A stretch of DNA of 11,942 bases. It comes from Verrucomicrobiota bacterium (GTDB lineage Bacteria; Verrucomicrobiota; Verrucomicrobiia; Limisphaerales; UBA9464). Below, piece after piece: positions 1 through 7,751 of the stretch; position 1 is the stretch's first letter; the number at the start of each line of letters is the position of its first letter. Where the stretch lies: NCBI GenBank assembly GCA_026397675.1, contig JAPLUH010000157.1, positions 1 to 11,942 of the forward strand, written 5' to 3'. A program made the translations under genes and the position numbers. The notes beneath the pieces were generated by a model. It saw only the letters and a program-made list of their open reading frames with translations, ran no database searches and was not told the origin of the DNA.

Positions 1-1265
1 CGGGTGAAGGGAAACCAGTTGCCCAGCTTGTTCTGGTCTTTGTAGGCAAACTGGATGTAGCCGCCGTGCAGCGTATCGGCACTGATGGTGCGGAGGTCGG
101 ACGACAGTTCTGGTCCTCGACCCACGTTCCACTCGGCCTCGATACCGAAGGGTTGCGGATACCAAATGGCACTGATGCCCACGCGTTCGTCGCTCAATCC
201 GCCGGCCCGGGTTGACGGGGTAAACGTATTTCCAGCAACCGTCATAGCCTGGGTGCTGGTCACGAATTTGCCTGAGTAGGCGTGGACACCGGCCTCAAAA
301 AATTGGCCGGTGGCCAGTTGGAACGGATAGCTCACCTTGGCCACCACATGAGGGGTGTTGTTGAGATCCAACCGATTGGGCCCCTGGCCAGAGTATCCGC
401 CAAAGCCCACCACACCGTAATCGCCAGAACCCTTGAGCCCTAACTTGACCAGATCCGCGCAGCGTTTGCGGATTTTATCCGGGGCCCAATAAACGAAGGC
501 GCCAACATCGCGCTCGCCCTCCACGGCCGAATTGATGGCATCGGGGCGCTCGAGGGCCGCGCGATTGGCCGAAGACTGCGCATTGGACCATCCGTAGGGC
601 ACCTTCGACTGACCAAAACGGATGCGGTATTCCTTTTCCTGATCGATGGAAACATCTCCGTAGAGGTCCCGCAGCTGGACCGTAAAATCTCCGGTACTGG
701 GTGTTCCGTTGATTTCCGGTTGGATGTACAAATACAGGTGCTCGTTGACGTCGCCACTCAAGGTGACCCGGGCACGGCGGAGAAAGAACGTGTTGTTTTG
801 GGCGATGGAACGATCACCGGGGACATTCAAATCGGCGCCTTGCTGATCGAGAATCGAGTTATAGCGCAACTGCGTGTAACCCTTGAGGCTAAGATGGTCA
901 TACCACTTGGGCGCCTTGGCCTTGTCAGCGGTTTTGTCGGTACCCGCGGCGGATGAGACAGAGGAGGCAGACGTTGTTGCGGCCGATGCGGTCTCCGCGG
1001 GCTTGGCCAACTTTAGAGCGGCCTGGGGAGCGAGTTGTATTCCACTAGGAGCACTCACTACGGCCGGAGATGCGATGACCGGGGCTGACTCGGCCTGGGC
1101 AGCTAAGACAAGGTCGTCGTACTCTTGGGCCGACAGAGTCCCCCGATCCTTGAGAACCTTGAGCAACTTGATCAGGGCCGGACTGGCCGCTTCGGTAGAA
1201 AAGACGGGACCCAACACCGCTAGGGCCACAGCGAGCAGGACTTTGGGAGAAATGGAACGGCGCAT
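1..1265 (-). CDS. Phosphate-selective-porin-like outer-membrane protein (OprO/OprP family), 3' end cut by window edge
   Basis: The frame is open from the ATG at 1265 to the left edge; about 421 residues are visible and the C-terminus is missing. Residues 1-27 form a classic signal peptide (basic MRRSISPK, then a hydrophobic core, likely cleavage after TEA or AAS). Residues 28-58 look like a short helical segment, followed by an Ala/Ser/Thr/Pro-rich linker to about residue 118. The barrel domain then starts at WYDHLSLKGYTQLRYN. Porin O/P hallmarks follow: FFLRRARVTLSGDV, YLYIQPEI, RFGQSKVPYGWSNAQSS, ALERPDAIN and ERDVGAFVYW. Known members are trimeric outer-membrane beta-barrels; OprP is phosphate-selective and OprO polyphosphate-selective, but many relatives have unknown substrates. 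No clear Shine-Dalgarno site precedes the ATG; the start is chosen because it gives an intact signal peptide. A Pho-box-like repeat lies about 80 bp upstream, which would suit induction by phosphate limitation. Family is confident; substrate is not. Confidence 0.88.
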   Translation of the reverse strand, partial: MRRSISPKVLLAVALAVLGPVFSTEAASPALIKLLKVLKDRGTLSAQEYDDLVLAAQAESAPVIASPAVVSAPSGIQLAPQAALKLAKPAETASAATTSASSVSSAAGTDKTADKAKAPKWYDHLSLKGYTQLRYNSILDQQGADLNVPGDRSIAQNNTFFLRRARVTLSGDVNEHLYLYIQPEINGTPSTGDFTVQLRDLYGDVSIDQEKEYRIRFGQSKVPYGWSNAQSSANRAALERPDAINSAVEGERDVGAFVYWAPDKIRKRCADLVKLGLKGSGDYGVVGFGGYSGQGPNRLDLNNTPHVVAKVSYPFQLATGQFFEAGVHAYSGKFVTSTQAMTVAGNTFTPSTRAGGLSDERVGISAIWYPQPFGIEAEWNVGRGPELSSDLRTISADTLHGGYIQFAYKDQNKLGNWFPFT

Positions 1266-1558
1266 GATCGTCGAAGGCGTGTTCGGCATAAACCGAACTC
1301 GATCCGACGGTTAGGTTCTTAAGTTACAGGTTTACGTCACTATTGTGACGGTCGTGTGACGTTTAGGTTCTGATAGGACCTTGAACAATGGGAGTCCCAA
1401 GCTCCTCAATACTGGCGTTCTCTAGCCAGAACCGGGACCGGAAGCCGATTTTCAGCCGGCGTCCGTGAGCAGGTGGCAAAGGGAGTGACGGCGCAGTTGG
1501 AAAACCTGACTTTTTCTGGGTTGCCGCGGCCGGGTCTCGAACGGCTTGATGAGGGCCG
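1266..1558. other. Divergent intergenic region between the porin and methyltransferase genes
   Basis: No coding frame is supported in these 293 bases. Besides the Pho-box-like site, a 9-bp direct repeat TTAGGTTCT occurs at 1311-1319 and 1363-1371, bracketing that site. The methyltransferase start at 1559 is preceded by GAGGG (1551-1555) with a short 3-nt spacer. I see no convincing -35/-10 pair for either gene, although both must start transcription here. Confidence 0.5.
1345..1362 (-). promoter_or_regulatory. Pho-box-like 7+4+7 direct repeat upstream of the porin gene
   Basis: Read on the minus strand the sequence is ACGTCAC-ACGA-CCGTCAC: two 7-mers with an 11-bp period, as in PhoB boxes (CTGTCAT-N4-CTGTCAC type). 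They match that consensus at 5/7 and 6/7 positions. A third, weaker TGTAAC sits in the same 11-bp phase (22 bp further on, 1323-1328). An overlapping perfect inverted repeat, CGTCAC-TATT-GTGACG (1335-1350), offers an alternative reading as a dimer operator. The porin start lies 80 bp downstream. Assignment to PhoB is inference. Confidence 0.42.
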
Positions 1559-2308
1559 ATGCCGCAAGCCTTCATCGTCGATGCCGTGGTCCGGGAAGTC
1601 CGCCAACTGAAAGGGTACCCCAACCTTTCGATCCTCGATCTGAGCTGTGGCGAGGGCGAGGTGCTGTCGCAACTGGCCGCCGACGGATGCCGTGTCCACG
1701 GCACCCACTTCCGCGACGACGACTACATCATCGAGAACCGCGTTCGTCTGGACGCCATTCCCATCACCACCGGTGTGGACCTCCAACACCGACTGCCCTT
1801 CGAGGACGGCTCCTTCGATGTCGTGCTCATGACCGAGGTTTTGGAACATCTCGATTCGCAATTCCACATCGTCGCCGAAGTATCGCGGGTTGTGCGGAGC
1901 GGCGGTTTTTTTGTCTTCAGCACCCCGAACCTGCAACGCTTGCATTCGCGGCTGCAGTTCTTTTTGACTGGCAAGCATAAGCTCATCCGCCGGCGAGTGG
2001 GCTGGGACCAGAAGGCCTCCGATCGCTACGCCTTCCACATCGGGCCCGTGGATTTTTCCCTCATCCATGCCGTACTCGGTTGGGAGGGTTTTCAAATCCT
2101 GCGCCTCGGACTGACCCAGTTGAAATTCAAGTCGGTACTGCTCTCGCCCCTTTGGCCGTTGGTCTGGCTGGCCTGCCGCCTGACCGTCGACAAGGACGCC
2201 CGCCGCAATCCGGTGCTCAAGCAAACCGAGAAGTCCCTCAATCGCTGGCTCTCCGACCCGGCGATGCTCTTCAGCGAGCAACTGCTCGTGGTGACCCGTC
2301 GCAAATAG
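1559..2308 (+). CDS. Class I SAM-dependent methyltransferase (Methyltransf_11/UbiG-like fold)
   Basis: This 249-residue protein carries the Rossmann methyltransferase signature. Motif I is ILDLSCGEGE (residues 25-34), which binds the SAM methionine and carboxypropyl part. LPFEDGSFDVV (79-89) with TEVLEHL (92-98) is the strand-4 region, and VVRSGGFFVFSTPN (111-124) the strand-5 region. The end of strand 2, where an acidic residue normally holds the ribose hydroxyls, instead reads VHGTHFRDDDYI (46-57), so that contact may differ. Residues 193-209 are hydrophobic and may contact the membrane. An in-frame TGA at 1550 rules out a longer N-terminus, and GAGGG precedes the ATG. The substrate cannot be read from the sequence. 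The nearby, convergent glycosyltransferase hints at polysaccharide or lipid modification, but a quinone, tetrapyrrole or small-molecule role is equally possible. Confidence 0.85.
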   Translation: MPQAFIVDAVVREVRQLKGYPNLSILDLSCGEGEVLSQLAADGCRVHGTHFRDDDYIIENRVRLDAIPITTGVDLQHRLPFEDGSFDVVLMTEVLEHLDSQFHIVAEVSRVVRSGGFFVFSTPNLQRLHSRLQFFLTGKHKLIRRRVGWDQKASDRYAFHIGPVDFSLIHAVLGWEGFQILRLGLTQLKFKSVLLSPLWPLVWLACRLTVDKDARRNPVLKQTEKSLNRWLSDPAMLFSEQLLVVTRRK

Positions 2309-2317
2309 GTGAGGCCT

Positions 2318-2338
2318 TGATCCCAAGGCGTGGGATCA
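2318..2338. terminator. Perfect stem-loop between convergent genes, candidate bidirectional terminator
   Basis: TGATCCCA (2318-2325) and TGGGATCA (2331-2338) form a perfect 8-bp stem with the 5-nt loop AGGCG, ten bases after the methyltransferase stop and 62 bases beyond the glycosyltransferase stop. Neither strand has a U-run after the stem, so it is not a textbook intrinsic terminator. The convergent position makes a termination or 3'-end-protection role plausible. Confidence 0.45.
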
Positions 2339-2399
2339 CTGAAATTACCCGTGACGCGTTCAGCGCCCTCGTGGCCTAAGTAATCCTCCCGTCGGGTTC

Positions 2400-3203
2400 T
2401 CAGCGAGGGGGGCGGGGCGCTTGATCGGACACCGACTCGAGACCTTGATCGACCGCGCGCAATTTGGTGTAGCGGGTGGCCACGGTGAAGGCATTGGCCC
2501 AGGCGATGTAATAACCGGGAAGGCCATCGCGAAAGCCGCCTTTAAAGAGGTATCCCCGCACGAAACGCCACGCCGGACGGAAGAGCAAATCCACCCAAGT
2601 GGCCCGCCGACCGGAATGCCGCGAGGCTTGGACGAAAGCGGTGCTGTAAGGAGGGATCTTAGTAACCTGGCGGTCGATGCTCTCGTTGCTGTAATGCAGG
2701 AGATCGGATCGCAAGCGGCCGATGCGCCCCGCCACCTGCAGCTGAGCATGCGGTTCCTCGCCACCCCAGTGCGCCCGACCGCGACGGGCCAGACGGATCA
2801 CGCGGTCGGGATACCAGTCGCCGTGACGAATCCAGCGACCGAGGAATTGGGTGCAGCGCGGGAAGTTGAAGGCACCAATCTCCGGTCCGGCCTCGGCGAT
2901 AGCCCGGGAAATCTCCTCCCTCAATTCCGGAGTGACCACCTCATCGGCATCCAAATTGAGCGTCCACGCGGAGGAGGTCTTGTCTAGGGCCGAAGCCTTC
3001 TGGCCCACAAACCCTTTCCAGGGCTCGCGAACCACAATGGCACCCCGGGCGCGGGCCAACTCTTCGGTGCCGTCCGACACATCTTGCTGGAGAATGACCA
3101 CGATCTCGGCCGCCCAGCCCTGCACGCTCTCGAGTGCGGCCCCGATGCGATGGGCTTCGGCTCCTGAGACGAAATAAACGGAAATCGGAAGCGGTTGGGA
3201 CAT
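2400..3203 (-). CDS. Family 2 glycosyltransferase, WaaE/KdtX-like
   Basis: The protein is a GT-A-fold transferase of 267 residues, likely acting on the cytoplasmic face of the inner membrane to add a sugar to lipopolysaccharide core or another glycan. Visible landmarks are ISVYFVSGAEAHRIGAAL (N-terminal beta-alpha unit), EIVVILQQDVSDGTEELA (33-50), WKGFVGQKASAL (62-73), the nucleotide-sugar/metal motif LNLDADE (DAD at 85-87), the WaaE-type block DRVIRLARRGRAHWGG, and LLHYSNESIDRQVTKIPPYS. The C-terminal third is hydrophobic and aromatic, as in WaaE relatives. The Asn-Glu of the usual KNEE motif and the first Asp of VVDS are replaced by GAE and VVIL, a deviation that may define a subfamily. 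A TTG at 3236 would extend the frame by 11 residues, but the ATG at 3203 fits the family N-terminus better. No strong Shine-Dalgarno site is seen. It is 168 bp downstream of thrC on the same strand. Donor and acceptor are unknown. Confidence 0.85.
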   Translation of the reverse strand: MSQPLPISVYFVSGAEAHRIGAALESVQGWAAEIVVILQQDVSDGTEELARARGAIVVREPWKGFVGQKASALDKTSSAWTLNLDADEVVTPELREEISRAIAEAGPEIGAFNFPRCTQFLGRWIRHGDWYPDRVIRLARRGRAHWGGEEPHAQLQVAGRIGRLRSDLLHYSNESIDRQVTKIPPYSTAFVQASRHSGRRATWVDLLFRPAWRFVRGYLFKGGFRDGLPGYYIAWANAFTVATRYTKLRAVDQGLESVSDQAPRPPR

Positions 3204-3316
3204 GGCAGTTCCGGACGAAAGCAATCGATACGACAACCCCAGTGAATCACCCGGAACGCGGGTTGCCTACTCTTCCCGAGTCCTGTTGAACCTCAACCGG
3301 CCGGTTCTGAGCGAGG

Positions 3317-3333
3317 ACTCCCCAGAAGGGAGT
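3317..3333 (-). terminator. Weak stem-loop downstream of thrC, possible terminator
   Basis: ACTCCC (3317-3322) and GGGAGT (3328-3333) pair across a 5-nt loop, about 40 bases past the thrC stop. No U-tract follows on the minus strand. A perfect 12-bp palindrome AACCGGCCGGTT lies at 3295-3306. Together these could separate thrC from the glycosyltransferase transcript, but the evidence is weak. Confidence 0.25.
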
Positions 3334-3371
3334 TTAAAGGGCCTCCTCCCGCTCTTCAGAGCTAGACCCAC

Positions 3372-4457
3372 TCAGGCCAGACCGACGGCCGCCATCACGG
3401 CTTGCATGGTGGCCTTGACCAAGATGGGCTCGAAGCCGGCGACGCGAATGGCAGTATCCGGATCTTTGAGGCCATGGCCGGTCATGGTGGCTGTCACCAG
3501 TGAACCATCGGGGATCTCGCCGGCGCGAATGGCTTTGATCAAGCCGGCCAATGGGGCGGCACACGCGGGCTCGACCATCACACCCTCGGTGCGGGCCAGG
3601 AGCTTGTAGGCGTGGAGAATTTCTTCGTCGGTCACCGAGCGGATGGAGCCTGAGGATTCGCGCGCGGCATCCATCGCACCCTGCCAGCTGGCCGGGTTGC
3701 CAATACGGATGGCCGTGGCCACGGTCTCGGGGTGGGCCACTGGATAGCCCAGCACCAGCGGCGCAGCGCCTGCAGCCTGCCAACCCATCATGCGAGGCAA
3801 GGTATCGGATAAACCGGCCTCGGCGTATTCGCGGAAACCGCGCCAGTAGGCCGTGATGTTGCCGGCATTGCCCACCGGCAAGAAATGAAAGTCGGGTGCA
3901 TCACCCAAGGCATCGCAAATTTCAAAGGCGGCCGTCTTCTGACCCTCAATGCGCACCGGATTGACCGAGTTAACCACTTCAACCAACCCAGTCTCGCCGA
4001 GCTCGCGGACGATATTCAGCGCGTCATCGAAATTACCCTCGATGCTCACGGTGGTGGCCCCGTACAGCAGGGCTTGAGACATCTTGCCGTGGGCGATTTT
4101 TCCCTGAGGCAAGATGACCACGCACTTGAGGCCGGCCCGCGCGGCGTAGGCGGCGGCACTGGCCGAGGTGTTGCCCGTGCTGGCGCAGACGACGATCTTG
4201 GCACCCCGCTCCTTGGCCTTGGTGATGGCCATGGTCATGCCCCGATCCTTGAAGGAGCAGGTCGGGTTCATGGCCTCATACTTGAGGCGCAGGTCGAAAT
4301 TAGCACCGATGGCCGCCACGAAGTTGGGCACCGGGATCAACGGGGTATTGCCCTCCAGCAGGGTGACGATGGGGGTCTCCGCCGTCACCGGCAGGAAGCG
4401 GGCGTAACGTCGAATAACTCCGGGCCAGGCAGCCGCTGGGGCGGGATTGGAACTCAT
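3372..4457 (-). CDS. thrC: Threonine synthase
   Basis: This PLP enzyme converts O-phosphohomoserine to threonine and phosphate, the last step of threonine synthesis in the cytosol. The 361-residue product has WPGVIRRYARFLPV near the N-terminus, VTLLEGNTPLI (31-41), the PLP-lysine motif NPTCSFKDRGM (Lys70), the ASTGNTSASAAAYAARAG loop, PVGNAGNITAYWRGF, where glycines cradle the PLP phosphate, and a C-terminal TMTGHGLKDPD. This is the short threonine synthase type of about 350-360 residues, not the long yeast/E. coli type. I chose the ATG at 4457. An in-frame ATG at 4550 would overlap the end of purL and add 31 residues with no family resemblance. Neither start has a good Shine-Dalgarno site. 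It lies 59 bp downstream of purL, so co-transcription is plausible although the pathways differ. Homoserine kinase and homoserine dehydrogenase are not in the window. Confidence 0.95.
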   Translation of the reverse strand: MSSNPAPAAAWPGVIRRYARFLPVTAETPIVTLLEGNTPLIPVPNFVAAIGANFDLRLKYEAMNPTCSFKDRGMTMAITKAKERGAKIVVCASTGNTSASAAAYAARAGLKCVVILPQGKIAHGKMSQALLYGATTVSIEGNFDDALNIVRELGETGLVEVVNSVNPVRIEGQKTAAFEICDALGDAPDFHFLPVGNAGNITAYWRGFREYAEAGLSDTLPRMMGWQAAGAAPLVLGYPVAHPETVATAIRIGNPASWQGAMDAARESSGSIRSVTDEEILHAYKLLARTEGVMVEPACAAPLAGLIKAIRAGEIPDGSLVTATMTGHGLKDPDTAIRVAGFEPILVKATMQAVMAAVGLA

Positions 4458-4516
4458 GGGATTCTGGGTGAGATCGTTGTTGGAGTAGGTCCGCGTGAAA
4501 AGCGTGGAATCCGAAC

Positions 4517-6868
4517 TCAGGCCATAGCGCGGGCAATGGAGTTCCACCATCCGTCGTGGAGTTCGGCCACTGGGGCAGAAAACTCAGCGGCCGGAGTCTT
4601 CAGAGCCAGAGTCTCACCGCCCACGGTACCGATCTGGAACACCGGCACCCCCATGGTCCGAACCTGCTTGAGGACGCGACCGGCATCAATGGCCGCCACG
4701 GAAATCACCACGCGGTTTTGGGTCTCACCAAAGAGGAGGGCATCGAGGCGGGCTCCTTCGGCGCACGCGCTCAGGTCCACAGTGGCTCCCAGGAAACGGT
4801 GGCTTTCGCGGGCCACCTGCTGGCTGAAGCACGATTCAGCCACGGTCACAGCCAAGCCGCCCTCGCTGCAATCGTGGGCGCTCTTCACCACGCCCTCGCG
4901 AATCAATCCGAGCAACGTGGTGTGCAAGGTCTGGGCGGCCACCAAATCGACTCGGGGCGGCAGGCCGTTTTTCTGACCGTGCACGCTCTTCAAATAAACA
5001 CTGCCACCGATACCCTGCAATGGGTCGGCCAAGTCCACGGGCGTACCGAGGAGCAAAATGACATCCCCGGCCGCCTTGAACCACTGGGTGGTAATATGCT
5101 CGGGCTTTTCGATGATTCCTACCACCGCCACCGTCGGCGTCGGATCGATGGATCCCAAGGCACCGCGCTGGTTGTAGAGGGAAACATTACCACCGGTGAC
5201 CGGTGCGTTGAAGGCGCGGCAACCCTCTGCCAGACCCCGGACCGATTCCTTGAGCTGCCAGAAGATCTCCGGATTGTGCGGGTTACCGAAATTGAGATTG
5301 TCGGTCGAACCCAAGGGGACCGCTCCGGAACAGGCCAAATTACGGCAAGCCTCGGTGACGGCGGCTTTTCCGCCCTCGTAGGGGTCGAGGTACACGTAGC
5401 CCCCGTTGCAATCGACGGTGAAGGCGATGTACTTGTCGGCCAAGGGGGCCGGCAACTCGAACCCATCGGTCGCACCCGACTTGGCCGCGGCATACTCGGC
5501 CTTGGTGATCGGGAGGCTATCAGCCTTAATGCGAATCACGGCCGCATCGCTGCCCGGGCAGACCACTGAGCCATCCCGCACCATGTGGTCGTACTGGCCA
5601 TAAACCCAGTTCTTGGAGGCGATGGTGTGATTGGAAAGAAGGCTCTTGAGATCGCCCACCGGGTTCTGGGTGTCAGCGATGCCATCGAGACGGAAGGCGC
5701 GGACCCCCGCCATATAGGCCGCCTCACGGGACTCGCGCTGATACACCGGGGCTTCGTCTGCCAAGGGCTTGGCCGGCAGATCCACGACGACCTGGCCTCC
5801 ATGACGGACGACCATGCGCCCGGTGTCGGTCACCACGCCAATCTCGGCCCACGGCAGGTCCCACTTATCGAAGACCGCCTTCACCTCGGCCTCGCGGCCT
5901 TTGTGAACGACAATGAGCATCCGCTCCTGAGACTCGGAGAGCATGATCTCGTAGCTGGTCATGTTCGGAGCCCGTTGAGGCACCTTATCCAACTCGATCT
6001 CGATGCCGGTTCCGGCACGGGCGGCTGTCTCGCACGTTGAGCAGGTCAGACCCGCTGCTCCCATGTCCTGCATACCGGCGACACATCCGGTGGCCAGCAA
6101 CTCTAGGCAGGCCTCGCAAACGAGCTTCTCCATGAAGGGATCGCCCACCTGCACCGCGCCGCGCTGCTGCTCGGCCGACTCCTCGGTCAGATCTTGCGAG
6201 GCGAAGGCCGCACCGGCCAGGCCATCGCGACCGGTCGCCGGCCCAACGTAAAACACCGGGTTACCAATACCGTGGGCGGCGCCGCGGGTAATTTGGTCAT
6301 GCCGCAAGACACCCAAGGCGAAGGCATTAACCAGCGGGTTGCCCTCGTAGCTCTTGTCGAAATACACCTCGCCCGCGACCGTCGGAATGCCGAAGCAATT
6401 GCCATAGTGGGCGATGCCTCCCACGACACCGGTGAAGAGACGGCGAACTTCCGGATTAAAGAGTTCTCCGAAGCGCAGCGAATTGAGCGCAGCAATCGGA
6501 CGGGCGCCCATGGTGAAGATGTCGCGAATGATGCCACCCACGCCCGTCGCCGCTCCTTGGAAGGGCTCCACGGCACTCGGATGGTTATGCGATTCGATCT
6601 TGAAGGCGATGGCCACGCCGTCACCCACATCGATGATGCCGGCATTCTCTTCGCCCGCGCCGACGAGGATCTTGTCGCCCTTCGTTGGGAAGGTCTTCAG
6701 CACCGGTCGGGTGTTCTTGTAAGAGCAGTGCTCCGACCACATCACTGAAAAGATGCCCAGCTCAGTGTATGAGGGAGCGCGCCCAAGGATCCCTAGGATC
6801 TTTTGGTACTCCTCTGGGGTGAGGTTGTGCTTCGCGACCAGTTCCGGGGTGATGGCAGGCTCGTGCAT
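4517..6868 (-). CDS. purL: Phosphoribosylformylglycinamidine (FGAM) synthase subunit PurL
   Basis: PurL catalyses the ATP-dependent amidation of FGAR to FGAM in purine synthesis, using ammonia supplied by PurQ through PurS. The 783-residue product is the small-type PurL (typically about 740), without a fused glutaminase domain, so separate purQ and purS genes must lie elsewhere. Landmarks in order are the N-terminal SYTELGIFSVMWSEHCSYKN (residues 33-52), KIESHNHPSAVEPFQGAATG (90-109), GIIRDIFTMGARPIA, the internal-repeat start with PGSDAAVIRIK, APVTGGNVSLYN, and HDCSEGGLAVTVAES, which is the PurM-like C-terminal half. All catalytic blocks look intact. The ATG at 6868 has no Shine-Dalgarno site, and a possible promoter sits so close that the mRNA could be nearly leaderless. 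thrC follows 59 bp downstream. Confidence 0.97.
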   Translation of the reverse strand: MHEPAITPELVAKHNLTPEEYQKILGILGRAPSYTELGIFSVMWSEHCSYKNTRPVLKTFPTKGDKILVGAGEENAGIIDVGDGVAIAFKIESHNHPSAVEPFQGAATGVGGIIRDIFTMGARPIAALNSLRFGELFNPEVRRLFTGVVGGIAHYGNCFGIPTVAGEVYFDKSYEGNPLVNAFALGVLRHDQITRGAAHGIGNPVFYVGPATGRDGLAGAAFASQDLTEESAEQQRGAVQVGDPFMEKLVCEACLELLATGCVAGMQDMGAAGLTCSTCETAARAGTGIEIELDKVPQRAPNMTSYEIMLSESQERMLIVVHKGREAEVKAVFDKWDLPWAEIGVVTDTGRMVVRHGGQVVVDLPAKPLADEAPVYQRESREAAYMAGVRAFRLDGIADTQNPVGDLKSLLSNHTIASKNWVYGQYDHMVRDGSVVCPGSDAAVIRIKADSLPITKAEYAAAKSGATDGFELPAPLADKYIAFTVDCNGGYVYLDPYEGGKAAVTEACRNLACSGAVPLGSTDNLNFGNPHNPEIFWQLKESVRGLAEGCRAFNAPVTGGNVSLYNQRGALGSIDPTPTVAVVGIIEKPEHITTQWFKAAGDVILLLGTPVDLADPLQGIGGSVYLKSVHGQKNGLPPRVDLVAAQTLHTTLLGLIREGVVKSAHDCSEGGLAVTVAESCFSQQVARESHRFLGATVDLSACAEGARLDALLFGETQNRVVISVAAIDAGRVLKQVRTMGVPVFQIGTVGGETLALKTPAAEFSAPVAELHDGWWNSIARAMA

Positions 6869-6879
6869 CGAAAGGGGCT

Positions 6880-6907
6880 ACCATACGGAAATGGTTCGGG
6901 GGGACAA
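6880..6907 (-). promoter_or_regulatory. Possible sigma-70-like promoter for purL
   Basis: On the minus strand TTGTCC (6907-6902) and TATGGT (6885-6880) are separated by 16 bp, matching the consensus hexamers at 4/6 each. Transcription would start only a few bases before the purL ATG, giving a near-leaderless message that would fit the missing Shine-Dalgarno site. Such matches arise by chance easily. Confidence 0.22.
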
Positions 6908-7044
6908 GTACGGGGAAAATTCGGTTCCACACCCCGGCACCCTCCCGGCAAACACCGCGTCCGATCGAGATCCCCTCTTCAAGGGTCCACCCACCGGCTC
7001 AGACACCCAAGACGACACCATCGAGGTCCATGGGCTGACACAGA

Positions 7045-7099
7045 GTTCACCGAATGTTCACCGGGGCGCGTTGACAGCGTCTTACACGGCGGCTAGTAG
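7045..7099 (+). promoter_or_regulatory. Candidate promoter with phased direct repeats upstream of the HNH gene
   Basis: A perfect -35 hexamer TTGACA (7071-7076) is followed after 17 bp by TAGTAG (7094-7099), a weak 3/6 match to the -10 consensus. Just upstream, GTTCACCG occurs twice in direct orientation (7045-7052 and 7056-7063), an 11-bp period that would place both on one helix face, 8 bp before the -35. This is the usual layout for an activator site. The HNH start codon is 27 bp beyond the -10. Confidence 0.42.
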
Positions 7100-7125
7100 G
7101 AACGAAGGTTATTCGAAACCGTCCG

Positions 7126-7749
7126 ATGAGCACTGTCCTGAATGATCAGGTTCTCGTCCTCAACCGGCTCTGGCAGGCGGTCAACGTCTGTTCAGTCCGT
7201 CGGGCGCTCACGCTTCTCTTTGAAGGCAACGCTCAAGTGGTGTTCGGTGATGGTGAGGGCGACTACAGGACGCTGAATTTCCAACAGTGGCGCGACCTTT
7301 CTGCGGCCGACCCCGAAGCCGACGGCTCGGTCAGCACGATCTCCTTCCGCATCCGTGTGCCCCGGGTTATCCTGCTCATGGGCTTCGACCGCTTCCCAAA
7401 GAAAGAGGTCAAGTTCACACGGCACAACCTCTTCGAGCGGGATCGGAATACCTGCCAGTACTGCGGCCGAGTCTTTGACCGGCACGACCTCAACCTGGAC
7501 CACGTGATCCCGCGGGATCGAGGAGGGCCGACGACGTGGGAAAACATCGTCTGCTCCTGCATCCCTTGCAACACGCGCAAGGCCAACCGAACTCCGGCCG
7601 AGGCCCATATGCGTTTGGTGCGCAAGCCCAAGCGACCCAAGTGGAGACCCTTTGTGCAAGTGAGCTTCGGTGCGACGATGCACGACAGTTGGCGGCATTT
7701 TCTGGATGTCGCTTATTGGAATGTCGAACTGGGTTCCGAAGTCGGCTAA
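7126..7749 (+). CDS. HNH endonuclease family protein
   Basis: The 207-residue protein has a C-terminal zinc-bound HNH (beta-beta-alpha-metal) nuclease domain: CQYCG (Cys110, Cys113), the catalytic LDHVIPRDRGG (Asp125, His126), WENIV (Asn140) and CIPCNTRK (Cys145, Cys148). Both CxxC knuckles and the H-N-H residues are present, so it should be active. The N-terminal 100 residues (LVLNRLWQAVNVCSVRRALTL and ISFRIRVPRVILL) match the layout of a widespread stand-alone HNH family whose cellular role is undefined. No methyltransferase, restriction subunit, toxin partner or integrase adjoins it, so a restriction or defence role is not supported here. The ATG at 7126 lacks a good Shine-Dalgarno site; AAGG lies about 18 bp upstream. 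It converges on the membrane-protein gene ending at 8083, with a repeat cluster between. Confidence 0.9.
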   Translation: MSTVLNDQVLVLNRLWQAVNVCSVRRALTLLFEGNAQVVFGDGEGDYRTLNFQQWRDLSAADPEADGSVSTISFRIRVPRVILLMGFDRFPKKEVKFTRHNLFERDRNTCQYCGRVFDRHDLNLDHVIPRDRGGPTTWENIVCSCIPCNTRKANRTPAEAHMRLVRKPKRPKWRPFVQVSFGATMHDSWRHFLDVAYWNVELGSEVG

Positions 7750-7751
7750 GC

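Noticed and set aside
1406..2326. Long minus-strand open frame of 306 codons opposite the methyltransferase
   Set aside because: It is an antisense shadow in high-GC DNA; the plus-strand frame carries clear SAM-methyltransferase motifs and the antisense product has none.
2395..3316. Direct repeat GGTTCTCAGCGAGG at 2395-2408 and, with one change, at 3303-3316
   Set aside because: It is only 13 of 14 bases, it overlaps the glycosyltransferase stop codon, and no extended similarity surrounds it; chance is adequate.
7126..7749. HNH protein as part of a restriction or anti-phage system
   Set aside because: No methyltransferase, helicase, NTPase, reverse transcriptase or toxin-antitoxin partner adjoins it. 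The neighbours are purL, a repeat cluster and a convergent membrane-protein gene.
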